Under the pieces are notes generated by a model that was not told the origin of the DNA, did not search any database, and saw only the letters and a program-made list of their open reading frames with translations. Positions 34,125 to 46,626 of a stretch of 64,000 nt of DNA are shown piece by piece (positions within the stretch are counted from its first letter, which is position 1; each line of letters opens with the position of its first letter). The stretch comes from Bolinopsis microptera (taxonomy: Eukaryota > Ctenophora > Tentaculata > Lobata > Bolinopsidae): NCBI RefSeq assembly GCF_026151205.1, contig NC_087082.1:10424901-10488900 (forward strand). The letters are read 5' to 3'. A program made the translations under genes and the position numbers.

Positions 34125-35695
34125 GATCCTAGTGGAGAGTGGAAATGGTGATATTACAATAATACTGTATAATTCAGGTGATCTTATATAGTTTAAAAGG
34201 TTCAAAAAGTTTGTCCTAATTGCAAATTATTTAGATTGTTTCACCGAATTTTTAACTATCTAAAGTAAACAATATAATTTCAATACACCGCAAAGGTTTA
34301 TACATGTTATAGATGAAATACTTGAATTTACCGTCTTAATAACACAGAATTAATCGTGTTTGTTCTATCAGTTGTGAAAGGGTGATAGTTAGTGATTATA
34401 TATATAATTTAATATCTGAATACGGATATTACATATATTATATATGTAATATCCGTATTCAGATATTAAATTATGAAATGAAATTAGGTATTTATATCCC
34501 ACTCATATGATCAACCAACAACACAAGGAAAGTGGTTTAACCATATCAGAGCGGCTGACTGTGAGTGAATGAGCAAATGAGAAATGTGAACATAAGGAGA
34601 ACTTTAAAAAGACAAAGACAAAATTGAAACATCTTTTATTATAAACCATACTAAGATAACTATAAGTAACATTATGACAAATAAAATGATCATTACCTCA
34701 TAATGTTACTTAACTTTCAGCAAATGCTTATAAATATTTCAAAACATTTTATATAATACTGGACATTGGACATCCTATAACAAGATAATATCTTGACATG
34801 ACAATACAAACGCAGAAATATCTAAAATCAAAAGTTGATAACCAATTAATAGAAAGTATCAAATTCTAAGTTAATAACCAATTAATAGAAAGTATCAAAT
34901 TCTAACAAAAATCAAAAATTCATACGTAAGTTTGAGTCCCTACTCCCTATGTAACGAAAACAAAACACTTTATTTGAAATTCTTACGGTTTTTACCGAGC
35001 AACCGTGACCAGTCCCCTCCTCTCTGTTATAGAAAAAAAGACTTTACTTACTTTGATAAAGTGAAGGTTGACCATGATCTGCATCTTTAAGAAAAAACTA
35101 GTTCATTGATTATAATTACTAGCAGGAACCCGTCTCAGCCTAAAGTGGTGTCAAGACTCAAGAGACTAAAATAATTATTACCTATTTAATTCGCGTTTTT
35201 GACACCACTTGGGGGTCCACATTTTGGGCACTAAAATTATTATTCCTTGGTCAATTTTTTATTTTTTCATGCTGATTTGAAGACCATTAGAGCATTTGAA
35301 CCAGTCAAAAAAGTTTAAGTTGTATATCTTTTACGGTTTTTGCGGAAAGTCGTGTTAAAGTTGATGTCGTGGTGTCAGTAAAATGGTACGGATATATATA
35401 TATCGTCTCGCTTTATATATAGTAAGATTCCTGACCTCGGAATACTTCAAGGTAAAACAGATTCTCAGCATAATACTTCAAATATGATACTCAATGAAAC
35501 GTTAGCATAATAAATTCTACCCCGTATACTGTATAAAAAAGGCAATTTATATAAGTTACACTATATATATTATACTATATAGACTACACTATTATACATA
35601 AGCTACACTACAAGCTACACTCTGGTCACTGACTGACCAGTGACCAGGTAAGGACTCAAACAAACCATCACAACAAGACAAGTCACTTTACAATC
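34125..35695. other. Intergenic between MRPS23 and the membrane-protein gene
   Basis: AT-rich with short local duplications (for example TTAATAGAAAGTATCAAATTC at about 34847-34905) and the palindrome at 34404-34474. No coding sequence supported. Confidence 0.35.
34404..34474. repeat. 71-bp near-perfect palindrome
   Basis: Arms ATAATTTAATATCTGAATAC and onward on the left and its complement on the right, with only a few bases at the centre (about 34438-34440). It is short for a MITE and lacks evident target duplication. Confidence 0.85.
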
Positions 35696-38097
35696 CTAAA
35701 ACTCCACACTTTCTACATCAGGAACCCTACCCCTCTCAATACGCTCATGTTTAGCCTGCAACACATTCCGCTCATACTTCTTAACACTGGTGTTTCTCAC
35801 AACCACGCTCCTGTCCCCAATGTCCAGCACCGCAGACCCGTGAAACACAGCGAACAGAGGCATGAAGAAGACATGATGTAAGATACAGTCAGTGGAGGTG
35901 TCACTGCAGAAAGATGGCAGGGAGACACTCCTCAGGACCAGAGATATGAGAATAAGACAGAGTTTCAGTGCAATGCTGACTTTCTTGAATCTGCTAGAAG
36001 GGACAGAAGTGTATACTAACAGTGTTGTTATGATAGAGTTAAGGGTATGGAATAACACTAGATAATAAACAGCACTATCGTGTATTGGTTTGTTCTCGTT
36101 TGGCGTCACCACAGAGTAAAGTGCTAACGAAAGTTTCTCCATCACTGAAATGACAGTGCGAACAGTTCTTATGATGGAGACTGTACGAGAGTTGGAGGAG
36201 GAGGTATGGGTGTGGTAGGATAGGGTTGAGAGGAGTAATATAGGGAGGTACACTACCAACACACTTCTTATCACATACCTGGGAGGTTTTTGTTGGGAAA
36301 TATCAATCAGGCGTGATTAAACTTTAAAATTATCTCTTTATTTTATATTATTCGAGCACAATATGAAAACATATTAAACGCAAGATTTTCTAAAATAACA
36401 AAGCTGATTATTAGTGATTATCTTAAATCTACTATTATACTAAACAAACAACAGTAATAACGAGTTGTTGTGCAAAAGCCATGGTGGGCCTTGAATACGC
36501 CAGCTCCTCGGGTTACTATAGAGCCGACAGCGCTAGTGGGCCCCCTTATGTACCAGGACTCTACCGGCAACGATCGACTAACGCCCCAGATATAATCAAA
36601 GATTGGCGCGCAGTCATAAACAGCGGGTGCGCGCACAGAACTGCTTCCCGCTAGTACCAATAACACTCACCTGACTCCCACGTGACACTAACCTCACGCC
36701 GCGGTGCGGTATTTCGATCATGACAAGCCAAACCGGATTAAACCACTTGTTAATATAGCCGTTCTGCTTGCCAGTCTCTACATTAATTAGCCCGCTGGGT
36801 TTTGCTGCCCCCCTGTTTGCAAATTTGCCGCCCCCTCGGAGAGTGTAATGGGAGTATCGCTACAATGTGGGAGTGTAATGGGAGTATCGCTACAATATGG
36901 GAGTGTAATGGGAGTATCGCTACAATGTGGGAGTGTAATGGGAGTATCGCTACAATATGGGAGTGTAATGGGAGTATCGCTACAATGTGGGAGTGTAATG
37001 GGAGTATCGCTACAATATGGGAGTGTAATGGGAGTATCGCTACAATATGGGAGTGTAATGGGAGTATCGCTACAATGTGGGAGTGTAATGGGAGTATCGC
37101 TACAATGTGGGAGTATAATGGGAGTATCGCTACAATATGGGAGTGTAATGGGAGTATCGCTACAATGTGGGAGTGTAATGGGAGTATCGCTACAATATGG
37201 GAGTGTAATGGGAGTATCGCTACATTGTGGGAGTGTAATGGGAGTATCGCTACAATGTGGGAGTGTTATGGGAGTATCGCTACATTGTGGGAGTGTAATG
37301 GGAGTATCGCTACAATGTGGGAGTGCAATGGGAGTATCGCTACAAGTACATTGTGGGAGTGTTATGGGAGTAATGTATAGTAGTTACCACACCAAACGTG
37401 TGTAATACGTGTGTAATGGCATAAATGGACCCTGGATCAGAACCTGTATTTCCTGTGTCGTACAATATGATCCCTGCTCCTGTTATTTCTGGACTGAGTG
37501 AGAGTCCACCTCACGTGACGTCACAAACCCTCACGTTTTAGCTCAGCCACCAAAAGGCAGATAGTATCAATACAGTTCCCCACCACCTAACACACTATCC
37601 AAACGTTAGCACACCCGCAACCGCCATTAGCAACCTACGTCTCACCAAGTCTCAAGAGCCAGCATTACTCAGCACGGGCGTCATCCTTTCATGGTGTTGA
37701 GCGGCCAGGGTAACCACCCAGAACTTCCCTAGGGACCAAGTTAGTAAATCTCCGGAGGTGCAACCCCGATTCGGCTGATACCCTAACAGGTATTATCATC
37801 CAGTGGCCCTCAGGGAAGGGGCTTAATGCAGATGGATGGACTCCAGTAGGACGCTCCCCAAGTGGAGGGTCGCCACCTCTATATGACGGTGGTCAGTGGG
37901 TGTCGCGACACAAAAAAAAAAAAAAAAAGAGTTGTTCACCTCTGCATGGTATCCCTAATAACCAGGTCCTGTAAGGTAACCCCAGTAGTAACCATAGTAA
38001 GAGGAACGTAGTACCCCACCACCAGGAACAACACCACACTCCACCCCACCAGCGGTGTGCTCACTGACATCCTCATGAACATGTTGTCCTCGTCCAT
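35696..38097 (-). CDS. Multi-pass membrane protein, family not recognised
   Basis: Two exons, 38097-37940 and 36278-35696, join in phase 2 to 246 aa. Hydrophobic stretches: TPLVGWSVVLFLVVGYYV near residue 14, YVIRSVLVVYLPILLLS near 54, YYLVLFHTLNSIITTLLVYT near 121, a segment with ALKLCLILISLVL near 152, and FFMPLFAVFHGSAVL near 185. This suggests four to five transmembrane helices. The C-terminal 50 residues are basic then acidic, probably cytosolic. The start is supported by MDEDNMFMRM directly before the first helix. I do not recognise the family and assign no function. The intron (37939-36279) holds a 30-bp minisatellite and a poly-A retroposon whose tail ends about 11 bp from the donor site. 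Same orientation as EIF1AD upstream. Confidence 0.75.
36839..37378. repeat. 30-bp minisatellite, about 18 copies, with a 60-bp higher-order pattern
   Basis: Unit GAGTGTAATGGGAGTATCGC plus TACAATGTGG or TACAATATGG. The G and A variants alternate through the first six copies and again in places later, giving a dimeric 60-bp repeat. It lies in the intron of the membrane-protein gene. The long open frames across it arise only because 30 is a multiple of three. Confidence 0.95.
37640..37928 (+). mobile_element. Poly-A-tailed SINE-like retroposon
   Basis: A GC-richer segment than its surroundings, ending in about 17 A (37912-37928). It has CCGATTCGGCTGATACCC-type sequence near 37765 but no clear tRNA A/B boxes, so the source RNA is unknown and the 5' boundary is approximate. 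The tail ends 11 bp from the exon 1 donor of the membrane-protein gene on the opposite strand. Confidence 0.55.
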
Positions 38098-38515
38098 TGT
38101 TCTAGGCTAACGGGTAGAAGTGGGGTTGTAGTTTTATTATTGTGATTATTTAAACTTGCATTTTACTGGGAATTTGTCTTCAGTAAATTTATATTTTACT
38201 GGATTGGAACATTCCTTCTAGAACTTTAAAAAAAAATCTTTGAATTTTCAATAGGTGACCCTGGTAACTGACGGCAGCATTTGAATGATGTACAATGTAC
38301 ATCATAATGTGTTAAAACTCGAAAATAAACTATAATCAAATCGATTCACAAGAGAACGTAGACTTAGTCAATAAGTTAGTTAAAAGTAAAGCTTAGTACG
38401 AATAACGACTTAGTTTCCACAATTTCCAATCCACCAATCAGCTTCATTTCCCAAATTACATTCAACGACCCGAACAGTAAAAATGTGAAAGTCTCACACA
38501 CGGAACTGCAAAAGC

Positions 38516-39478
38516 TCAATCATCTTCCGACTCGGAGTCAGATGAGAGATACACCACAGGTCTGCTCAACTGATTTACATTCCCCTCTAAACTGTCATCT
38601 GAATCCGACCCTGAGTCACTGATAGCCGGCTTACTGTTCCTGTACTCCGTGAAATCCTTGTTGCTATCTTTAACATCTTTATTAACATCTTTATTAACAT
38701 CCTCGGTCTCGGAGTGGAAGTGTTGGGGCCACACATTATCTGATTTGAGGTCCTTTATCTGGGGTGGGTAGAGGATGTTGACCATCTCGCACGTAACCTT
38801 CTTACCTTCCTTTATACTCTCCACTATCAGGTAGTCTCCTGTAGGGAGCAAGCTCAGGTTAGTAACAAATCATAAGTGCTAATGTAATTCATACAATATA
38901 TATATATCATACTTACATTTTGTAATTAAACTAAAATAATTGCGTAGTACTACAGAACAACCGGATCTAATTTTTTAGTTATCCACGTTTAAAAGAGGGC
39001 AAAATAATAATACAGAATATCGTTACCTCGCTTGATCCAGACATTCTTCCTGAACTTTGGAGGCATACTACACAATGTCACGTGACCTGTCTCCTCCTCT
39101 ATTAAGAACAGGTTGTTACCTTTACTTTCCAACACCTGTTCGTGTATGTGGAATTTGGAGGAATTGGAATTTGGATTCAAGCAAGAATAATTTTAATAGT
39201 TAAAACGTTCGTTACTTCTACGTAATACTTTAACAGATAATTTCATAGTGGAGTTTATCATGTCCAGAATCAAGCACTATTATAATCCTAGGCCTAGGTT
39301 ATAACTTATAGTCATATTCTATCAAAGTATGTTTTCTTTTATTTATCTGTTTAACAAGTCTACAACTACAGTTTGACTTATGAAATCTAACCTTGACGAT
39401 GTTCTGATTTTTGCAGAGTGTAACGTCTCCATGTACCACCTCCTGCGTCACTATCTTCCTTTTGGTAGCTTCAGACAT
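38516..39478 (-). CDS. EIF1AD: eIF1A domain-containing protein (EIF1AD)
   Basis: Three exons, 39478-39392, 39135-39027 and 38838-38516, join to 172 aa, close to the human protein (about 165). The N-terminus MSEATKRKIVTQEVV matches the family's MSxATKRKHVVKEVL. The eIF1A-type OB fold follows, with SKGNNLFLIE, SMPPKFRKNVWIKRGDYLIV and IKEGKKVTCEMVNIL. The NVWPQHF motif and an acidic Ser-rich tail (SDSGSDSDDS, SSDSESEDD) complete the family layout. It is a nuclear protein related to translation factor eIF1A and linked to stress responses (family knowledge). All introns are short, phases 0 and 1. The 3' end is about 420 bp from the start of the membrane-protein gene. Confidence 0.95.
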
Positions 39479-40168
39479 CTTAGAACGGCTAACTATTAAT
39501 TAACAAAACTCAGTACAAGTTAGTTGATATCATGATTAAAGGAGGCAGTCGTTAACGGCTAATAATGAACTATTGTATACAGATAATCTTGAAATCTGTC
39601 AGGTATGAGAATTATATGAGATATCTCATAATATCTAACAAATAAGTTATATTTCAGATCAGATCCAAATAGGTAGCAGTCTTTGTTACCAGAATTTGTG
39701 TGATATTAATTATTTAGAAGTTAATCAGACAAAAGTATTTGTATAACCGCTAAAACATCTCCGTACAATATCCTAGAACATGTTATTTATTGATATTATA
39801 TTAATAAAGCTGGCAAATATTCTATGAATGCAGGTTGGGATAATATAATGATAATGACAACTGCATTTAATAATTAATTAAAATCAAGTACGTATTATTA
39901 TAATCTTAGTTTACATAGGAATTCTAAGTTTATTGAATAAAAAAACATTTGATAGACCTCACGATCAATCAAGTTTTATACTGCTACAAATCTACAAATT
40001 TCACTCGTATTTCAAATATTCAATTCATTTTCAGCTCTACTTTGCAGTTTGGTGATCATATTTGTAATATTATAGATATCTATCCATATTATGCGAACAT
40101 GGAAAATTAAAACAGCAGCAATTAAAACAACCTATCAAATTTTCAAACAATAATCGAACCGCCCCACG

Positions 40169-40616
40169 ATGTGTAGTCTCCACAATGTGCAGTCTCCACA
40201 ATGTGCAGTCTCCACAATGTGCAGTCTCCACAATGTGCAGTCTCCACAATGTGCAGTCTCCACAATGTGCAGTCTCCACAATGTGCAGTCTCCACAATGT
40301 GCAGTCTCCACAATGTGCAGTCTCCACAATGTGCAGTCTCCACAATGTGCAGTCTCCACAATGTGCAGTCTCAGTAATGTGCAGTCTCCACAATGTGCAG
40401 TCTCCACAATGTGCAGTCTCCACAATGTGCAGTCTCCACAATGTGCAGTCTCCACAATGTGCAGTCTCCACAATGTGCAGTCTCCACAATGTGCAGTCTC
40501 AGCAATGTGCAGTCTCTACAATGTGCTGACTCCACAATGTGCAGTCTCCACAATGTGCAGTCTCCACAATGTGCAGTTTCAACAATGTGCAGTCTCCACA
40601 ATGTGTAGTCTCCACA
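40169..40616. repeat. 16-bp minisatellite, about 28 copies
   Basis: Unit CTCCACAATGTGCAGT, with a few variants (CAGTAATG, CAGCAATG, CTACAATG). It ends about 13 bp downstream of the MCPH1 stop codon, so it probably lies in or next to the MCPH1 3' UTR. Several reading frames are open across it on both strands; these are artefacts of the repeat. Confidence 0.95.
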
Positions 40617-40628
40617 AACAGTTCACTT

Positions 40629-43600
40629 TTAAAACTCAGGACTAGGAGATCTGTAGGGGAAGAGGAGGAACTTTTTGGTGTCCTGTAGTCTGAGTTGGGT
40701 GATACTGTCCAGTACCCACTGTTCTGACAGTGAAATATGTTCTTTGTCTTCAGCTGCTCCGCCTATACAGTAGCGAGACCGGGTTCTTGATCTGGTAACC
40801 TGAAGTGAAATGGTTCTGAGATTCTGACATTGGCAATGATGGATTCGGTTTAAATAAGTTAATGAATTCAGTTAAACTTTAAATAAAATTTACAGTTTTC
40901 AGTTTAAAGACTTTCAATTCAGCAAAGAATAGAAGTTTTCTGCACGTTATAACAATTATTAAAACTAAAAAAATGTTATTGTTAACAGCAACAAATCTCA
41001 CCTTGCCACCACAGAGCGTTATGAGGTCTATAAGGTCTGTCTGAGGAGGAGCAGTTTCCTTATCAACAAAGATCAGACCCAGGTCTGCAAACAGCAGACT
41101 GGCAGCATTCCTTCTCAGCTCTCCTTTCATCTGGTATATCGATATGTCCAGATATGTCAACAATTTTAATAAATATATTTTAGTAATGATGGAATAAACA
41201 TTAAACTTTTAAACATTGCTGTCGTTGTTTAATATTATTATGATCTTACCTTCAATATGGGGAAATCAGAGGTGAGTTGATATTTGGATTCTTTCTGCCA
41301 ACTGTCTTTAGAGATAGAGTCAGTAACCTAAAACGAGTACCAGAATAGTTTGATATGTTCTACTCTCCCATTATTATTAACATGAACTACATTGTTATGA
41401 AATGGTTGCCAATAATAAACATAGAAGCTTAAAAATTAATATAAAAATTTCAACGGTGTGAGTATGACAGACTCAAGTTCCATAATTGAAACATAATTTA
41501 AAACTCACCCAATTAAGAGAAAGTACGTAAGCTCCGTTAATGATAGCCTTTAACAAGTTAATAGTTCTCTTGGGTGTACCCATGATAACATGTGAAGTGT
41601 TCTTATCTACAGACTCAGATACTGCAGCGGAGAATAACTTTGCAGTGGTCCGGACCATCGCCTGGTCGTCTCGGTGGCAGCATGTCGTGCAGATAACTTT
41701 CATCTGAGGATAGTGGAATGATAACAACTTAAATTAACATTTAAATACTATCAAAAAGTATCTTATATGACTATGATGAACTGATAAGGTTTTGAGCCAG
41801 AAGCGGATGATTAACTAGTAGACTTTCACATGATGGGTATTTTTATTAGTCTGCAGCATTATTTTTTTTCAAAATTTGCACTCACTATTTTAGCAATTAA
41901 TTTATTTTAGCAATTTATTTATTTTAGCAATTAATTTATCAAAAGTGACTAGGGGCCTTGGGTGGGATATAAATTATACAAGGATAATTATCTTACATTC
42001 TCGAGAAAACAGCCATGTTCTGTTCTCTTGCTACTACTATATAATGCCTTTTCCCTCCTAGCTTTTCTCCTCTTGGAAGGTAACCTCTTAAAAAACCATT
42101 TGTTGGCTGATTCCTCTGTCTCTGTATTGTTCGGGATGATTTGGGCCAGTAGTTTCGTCGCATTGACAGTTTCTTTAGAGTTGTACTCACTAACTGACCG
42201 GTCGATGAACTGAGCAAAAGCAGTGTTTTCCTCACGAAACGATTGGTCGAGTGATGAGTGGAGGTCAGTTTGATTAGATTTAAGTAATATGGGAACATCG
42301 TTTTTGTCGGGCACTTCCATCGAATAACTATTGTCCTGTTTATCAGATGGTTGGTCTACAATTGGAACATCCAAACGAAAGAAGTTGGCTCCAAATTTTA
42401 CAGAGATGGAGAAATTTGAAAGGTATTCTGGATTTTTTCTACTAATTCTCTTTATAGCTGTTATCCTATAATTGCATCTTCTAGAGGCTGTTATGGAGAT
42501 GGTGAGATAAGGTAGAGGCAAGAGCAGATGTAAAATATTTGGTTTTCTGAACATGGTAATATAATTTGCCAGTCCGCAGTTGGCCAGTTAGAACACTATA
42601 ACTGCAAAGCAAATCAATATTACTTTTCAATCGATGTTTTTTGGCAGGGAATCTAAGAACGGTTGTACCTGATGCACCGACATAATAATATGATTTATCT
42701 TGTTTGTACATGCTCAAAGAAGGTGGTAACAAATATTGCACCGGTACAGAAAAAATATCAGTAACTAATACTAATAGGCAATTAGCATCATGAGGAATGA
42801 TAATAAAATAATTGATTTTTTAAAATTGGGGTATAATTACAAGAATTGGGAATGTATGTTCTTGAGTTTGCTTTGTTTAACTTCGGGATATTATGCAGTG
42901 AAGGCATTGAGTCATGGGTTGAGTAATGAATACTTTTTATAGACACTCGTTTGGACCGATTTTATATGTATATCATAATAATATTATGGAACAAAAGTTA
43001 AAAGAAACAAAAAGAAAGAAGTTTTGCCTGATTACATTCGCTGGAGTTGCATTACTATCTGATCTTCTTTTCGTTACTATAGAAACATCATGACAGCTCG
43101 TATTTGCCTTCTTAGTATTCTTTCTCTTGGATTGAGGTCTCTTGTTGAGAACCTCGTTAGCTGAGTCTTCTGTATCTGTAGTCGTCGGAACAATCGGTGC
43201 TTTTTTCTCCCGCCTTGTCAATGGTTTCTTCACATCAGGAGTTTCTGTAGTGCTGTACTCACTCACCGAATGGTCGGGGCTGTGGGCAGCGTTTTCTTTA
43301 TCAGATTGTTCGTGCAACAGTGATGTCTCAGCAGTGGAAACAGTGGATTTTTTGCTAGGCTTTTTTGAGCTGGATGCATTCAGAACGTATTTAGGGTTAG
43401 TCCTTTTCATTCTACCAGATTTTCTTGTATCATTGACGCTGTTATCAGATGTTTTAGTGGTAAAAACACTTTTTGCAGACCTTTTTGTGGTGCATAATAT
43501 ATCGCCGTCAGATACATCAACCAGATTGCTATGGCCGACCTCATCTGATGGTTGGTCTAAGAGGGATAAATCGATACTTGACATACTCATAGTGGATTGT

Positions 43601-46600
43601 GGGTTTGATTTTAGTGAATCAGAAGTATTCGAAAGGTATTTAGGATTTGACTTTCTAACTCGACCAGATCTCCTTGTACTATTAACACTATCATCCGACT
43701 TTCTCATGGTAGACACCCGTTCGCGTTCTGGAGACCTTCTATTGAATCTGTCATCACAAATGTCTGTCGAATAACTACTGGTGCCCGGTACATTAGATCT
43801 TATCTCTTCTGTCTCATTCAAGGTGCTTGGTACTTCACATGTTTTTCGTGATTTCTCCTGCACGGACTGGTATGATATGAATTCAGGATTTGAAAGCCTA
43901 GATGAAGAGTGCCTGATGCGTTTGCTCATTCTTCTTGCCTTGGTATCGGAAGTAGACGTAATTTCAGGGGCTTGCACAACATTTGAACTTGTTTCACTGT
44001 CCTTAGGCTGACTATTAGCAACTGGGAGGTGACTCACATTTTCATCTATAATCGGTTCCTCATCATCATTTTGGTGCTGATCTAGTTTCACATTTCCCAT
44101 TTTATTGGACCGGAGAGAGGTTTCAGTGAGCGAAACATTTTCCAATGTGGTTTTAGTTTTATGTGCAGCTGATTTTTTTGTTCTGCTACAATTTTTCTCA
44201 GCTAAAGCTTTACTTGTTTCAGATTTCCGCTGTTTCTGTCTCTCAGTTCGAACTAAGGTGGGAGATTTAATGTGTTTCAGAGCTGTTATCTCGTCATTAT
44301 CAGGTTCTTGTGTTCCTGGCTCTAGATCAGTGACAATATCGCTATTGTCAGTATAGTTGGAGTTAAACGTCAGCATTTTTGTTGGAGAGTTCATCACACT
44401 TACATGAGCAGATTCTTGCAATCTCTCCGTGTCAGGTTTATCTAGCTCATCGTTTTTTAACTTCTGCCCAACTTTACAACCTCCATGTTTCTGCAGCTTT
44501 TTACGCTTTCTTGGCTTTTTCATCTCAACATCTCTGTCCACCTCATCAAATTCAAAAGTCATGTCCATAACATTTTTCTGTGAGTTTGTCAATTGGCAAG
44601 TTCTTCTACTGGGATTATTCATATTATCATCTTCTGAATCACTATAAAGATCAGTAAAACCATCCGCAGGAACTTTTTCAATAGTTGCATCTATTTGGTT
44701 GATGATGTTTGTCACTGAATAATCAGTTCTTTCAAAATGCTGAGATGCATCATAAGAGGAAAACTGACTGTCCTCCTTGGAATCACTTTCTTGCTTCTTG
44801 GAGACATTTTTAGAGATAACAAAGAGATGAGTTGAACTAGGAGCATGATGAATTTGTCCGTCTTGAGAATTGCTTATTGACTGATCAAACACAGCAGACC
44901 TCTTCAGCTTGCGCCTCCCTGAGATAATGTTTGGAATTACAGACTTGTTAAAATCATAATATCTAGCAATATTAGTTACATAACCCATCAATAAAAGAAA
45001 CTGCTTCTAGGTGCCAATATCATGTAAATATACAATTTGTAGGTGTTTTAAAATTATTTAATGCTTCATTCATTTAATTATTCACCTTTTCTTTTATCGA
45101 CTTTCTTCATATCTTCACCAATTTCCTCGTGGGCAGCTAAAATTGTATGATTTAACAATAATAAAAATATATGGCTTATTGGTTTTAAAACTTGAAAAAT
45201 AATGGACCTGAGGTGGGTGTAAAAATTCAAAGTGACAATTTAATTTCAATCCTCCTTTATTATCTCACCTAATTCAGCTTCACTGCAAACATCAGAATGG
45301 TCTGGAGGCCACTGCAGCTGAAATTATAGAACATGTCATAATAGTTGTTGTCTATTTTAAAAAGGTAACAATTTTATTGTGGTAGAGAATTGCAGAATTT
45401 TCCTTATTCGGTACCTAGCATACCTTCTTAATAAGTGCCCCTTTGTGTTTGAGAGGAGTCGCATCAAGAGGACTATCTGTTACAGCACTGTCAACCACTG
45501 GGTTTTCTGTTTTAGTTCTCTTTACTCTGGTAGTTTTTCCTTTACAAGCAATACTAGACGTAGGTTGCAAAGATCTGTAGCGTGTCTGCAAGGGAGACAT
45601 AATTTTTAAATTCCCAAGAATATTTTCTTGGGAACATATTTGATCCCAATATGCTACAAAATTGCATGACAGAAATGTTGAAATGAAATGTTTTTAGTTT
45701 TTAACCTTTTTTTTTAGATGTATAGGAGTGTCAACTGCATCATCAGTTACTGGAAATTTTGATTCATCACATTTGCTGTCTGTTTCTCGGCATCTGCAAA
45801 ATTTTAACATAATTATATGTTAGATAGAGAAGGAATTTAAAGTTTGGCATGCACCCAACACACCTTTGGGCTTTGGCTGAATTGCCGTTTGGTATATTTT
45901 GTGACAAACCTTGATTCAAATGGTTTTAATAACATAAAGTAAATATAGAATTGATTTTGGGTCTGCAGACTGTTGTAAAAAAGCTGTTTAACACTCTCTT
46001 AACAGTAACACAGTTAAAACACTAAACTTTTCACTATATTAAAGCAAAACATGTTACATAGTGTAGACAGAACAGGCACCAAAACACAAAAAGAGCCGCT
46101 AATTTCACCCAAGCATAATACAAATGGCCATGGGAGGCAGGAAGCCAAAGAATGTCAAGTGCAAATTATATAGTGCACTCTGCACACTATATAAGACGGT
46201 ATTAAATCAAATAGTGTCTCTAAACTTACTTTTCAACCCATAGTACATTGACAAGCAGCAACCCAAGTTTGTTAGACTGTAGCCGTGTGTTTATCTTACC
46301 ATCTTTAAAAACCTGAAGTGAAGATAAATCGATTAATCTTATCAGTAGAACCACACTCTTACAGACAAAATGTTTGTAATGAAGTTTGTTGCAAAAAGTT
46401 TTTGAAATTGAGTGGTAAGGAAGGCTCCATCAATTGTTTAAGGAATTGCATACCACTAAGAGCTATTTGGTAATCTTACCACATGAGTACAGAGATTTGA
46501 AACTGTAGAGTGGATATCAGCCCCAAGTAGCTTCAACTGCTTGCTAACGCATGCGCTATAGTTGGCTTTCCCATCACTTGATCTCACATCTACATATACT

Positions 46601-46626
46601 TTCAAACCTTGCAACGGTGTTGACAT
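40629..46626 (-). CDS. MCPH1: Microcephalin (MCPH1), three BRCT domains
   Basis: Eleven exons join in consistent phases to 1011 aa: 46626-46480, 46312-46230, 45793-45706, 45585-45424, 45317-45269, 45136-45086, 44918-43036, 41703-41509, 41327-41250, 41130-41002, 40799-40629. The N-terminal BRCT has LKVYVDVRSSDGKANYS, VFKDGK and LLLVNVLWVEKCRE. A long Ser/Lys-rich linker is mostly in the 1.9-kb exon. C-terminal tandem BRCTs: VICTTCCHRDDQAMV, SHVIMGTPKRTINLLKAI, YVLSLNW, then GELRRNAASLLFADLGLIFV, LITLCGGKV and SEQWVLDSITQ. The order BRCT-linker-BRCT-BRCT is that of MCPH1, which binds phosphorylated H2AX and restrains condensin II in the nucleus (family knowledge). The linker has an internal repeat (NPKYLSN / NPKYVLN, DQPSD / EQSDK). 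Human MCPH1 is about 835 aa. A related unit at 41994-42487 is left out of this model. Confidence 0.92.
41994..42487 (-). other. Duplicated MCPH1 linker module, possible extra or relic exon
   Basis: An open frame resembles the 3' third of the large MCPH1 exon: NPEYLSN for NPKYLSN, DQPSDK for DQPSDE, DRSVSEYNSKET for DHSVSEYSTTET, and NTETEESANK for TDTEDSANE. It ends at the equivalent AAT|GTAAG donor in phase 0. However the best acceptor (CATAACAG at 42487) is in the wrong phase for the preceding exon, and only a weak in-phase AG exists. The main transcript can skip it cleanly. It may be an alternative or decaying exon. Confidence 0.65.

Noticed and set aside
36802-37405. Two long ORFs encoding ECNGSIATMW and MGVSLQYGSV repeats
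   Set aside because: Frames of a 30-bp minisatellite in an intron; the period is a multiple of three, so openness is trivial.
40070-40645. Several ORFs of LHIVETAHCGDCT and CSLHNVQSPQCAV repeats on both strands
   Set aside because: They are frames of the 16-bp minisatellite; all frames are open together.
43142-44647. Plus-strand ORFs up to 210 codons opposite the large MCPH1 exon
   Set aside because: Antisense shadows of a Ser/Lys-rich coding exon with verified splice context on the minus strand.
7485-46626. PNKP and MCPH1 as a DNA-damage gene cluster
   Set aside because: They are about 19 kb apart with unrelated genes between, and animals lack general functional clustering of this kind; proximity is probably chance.
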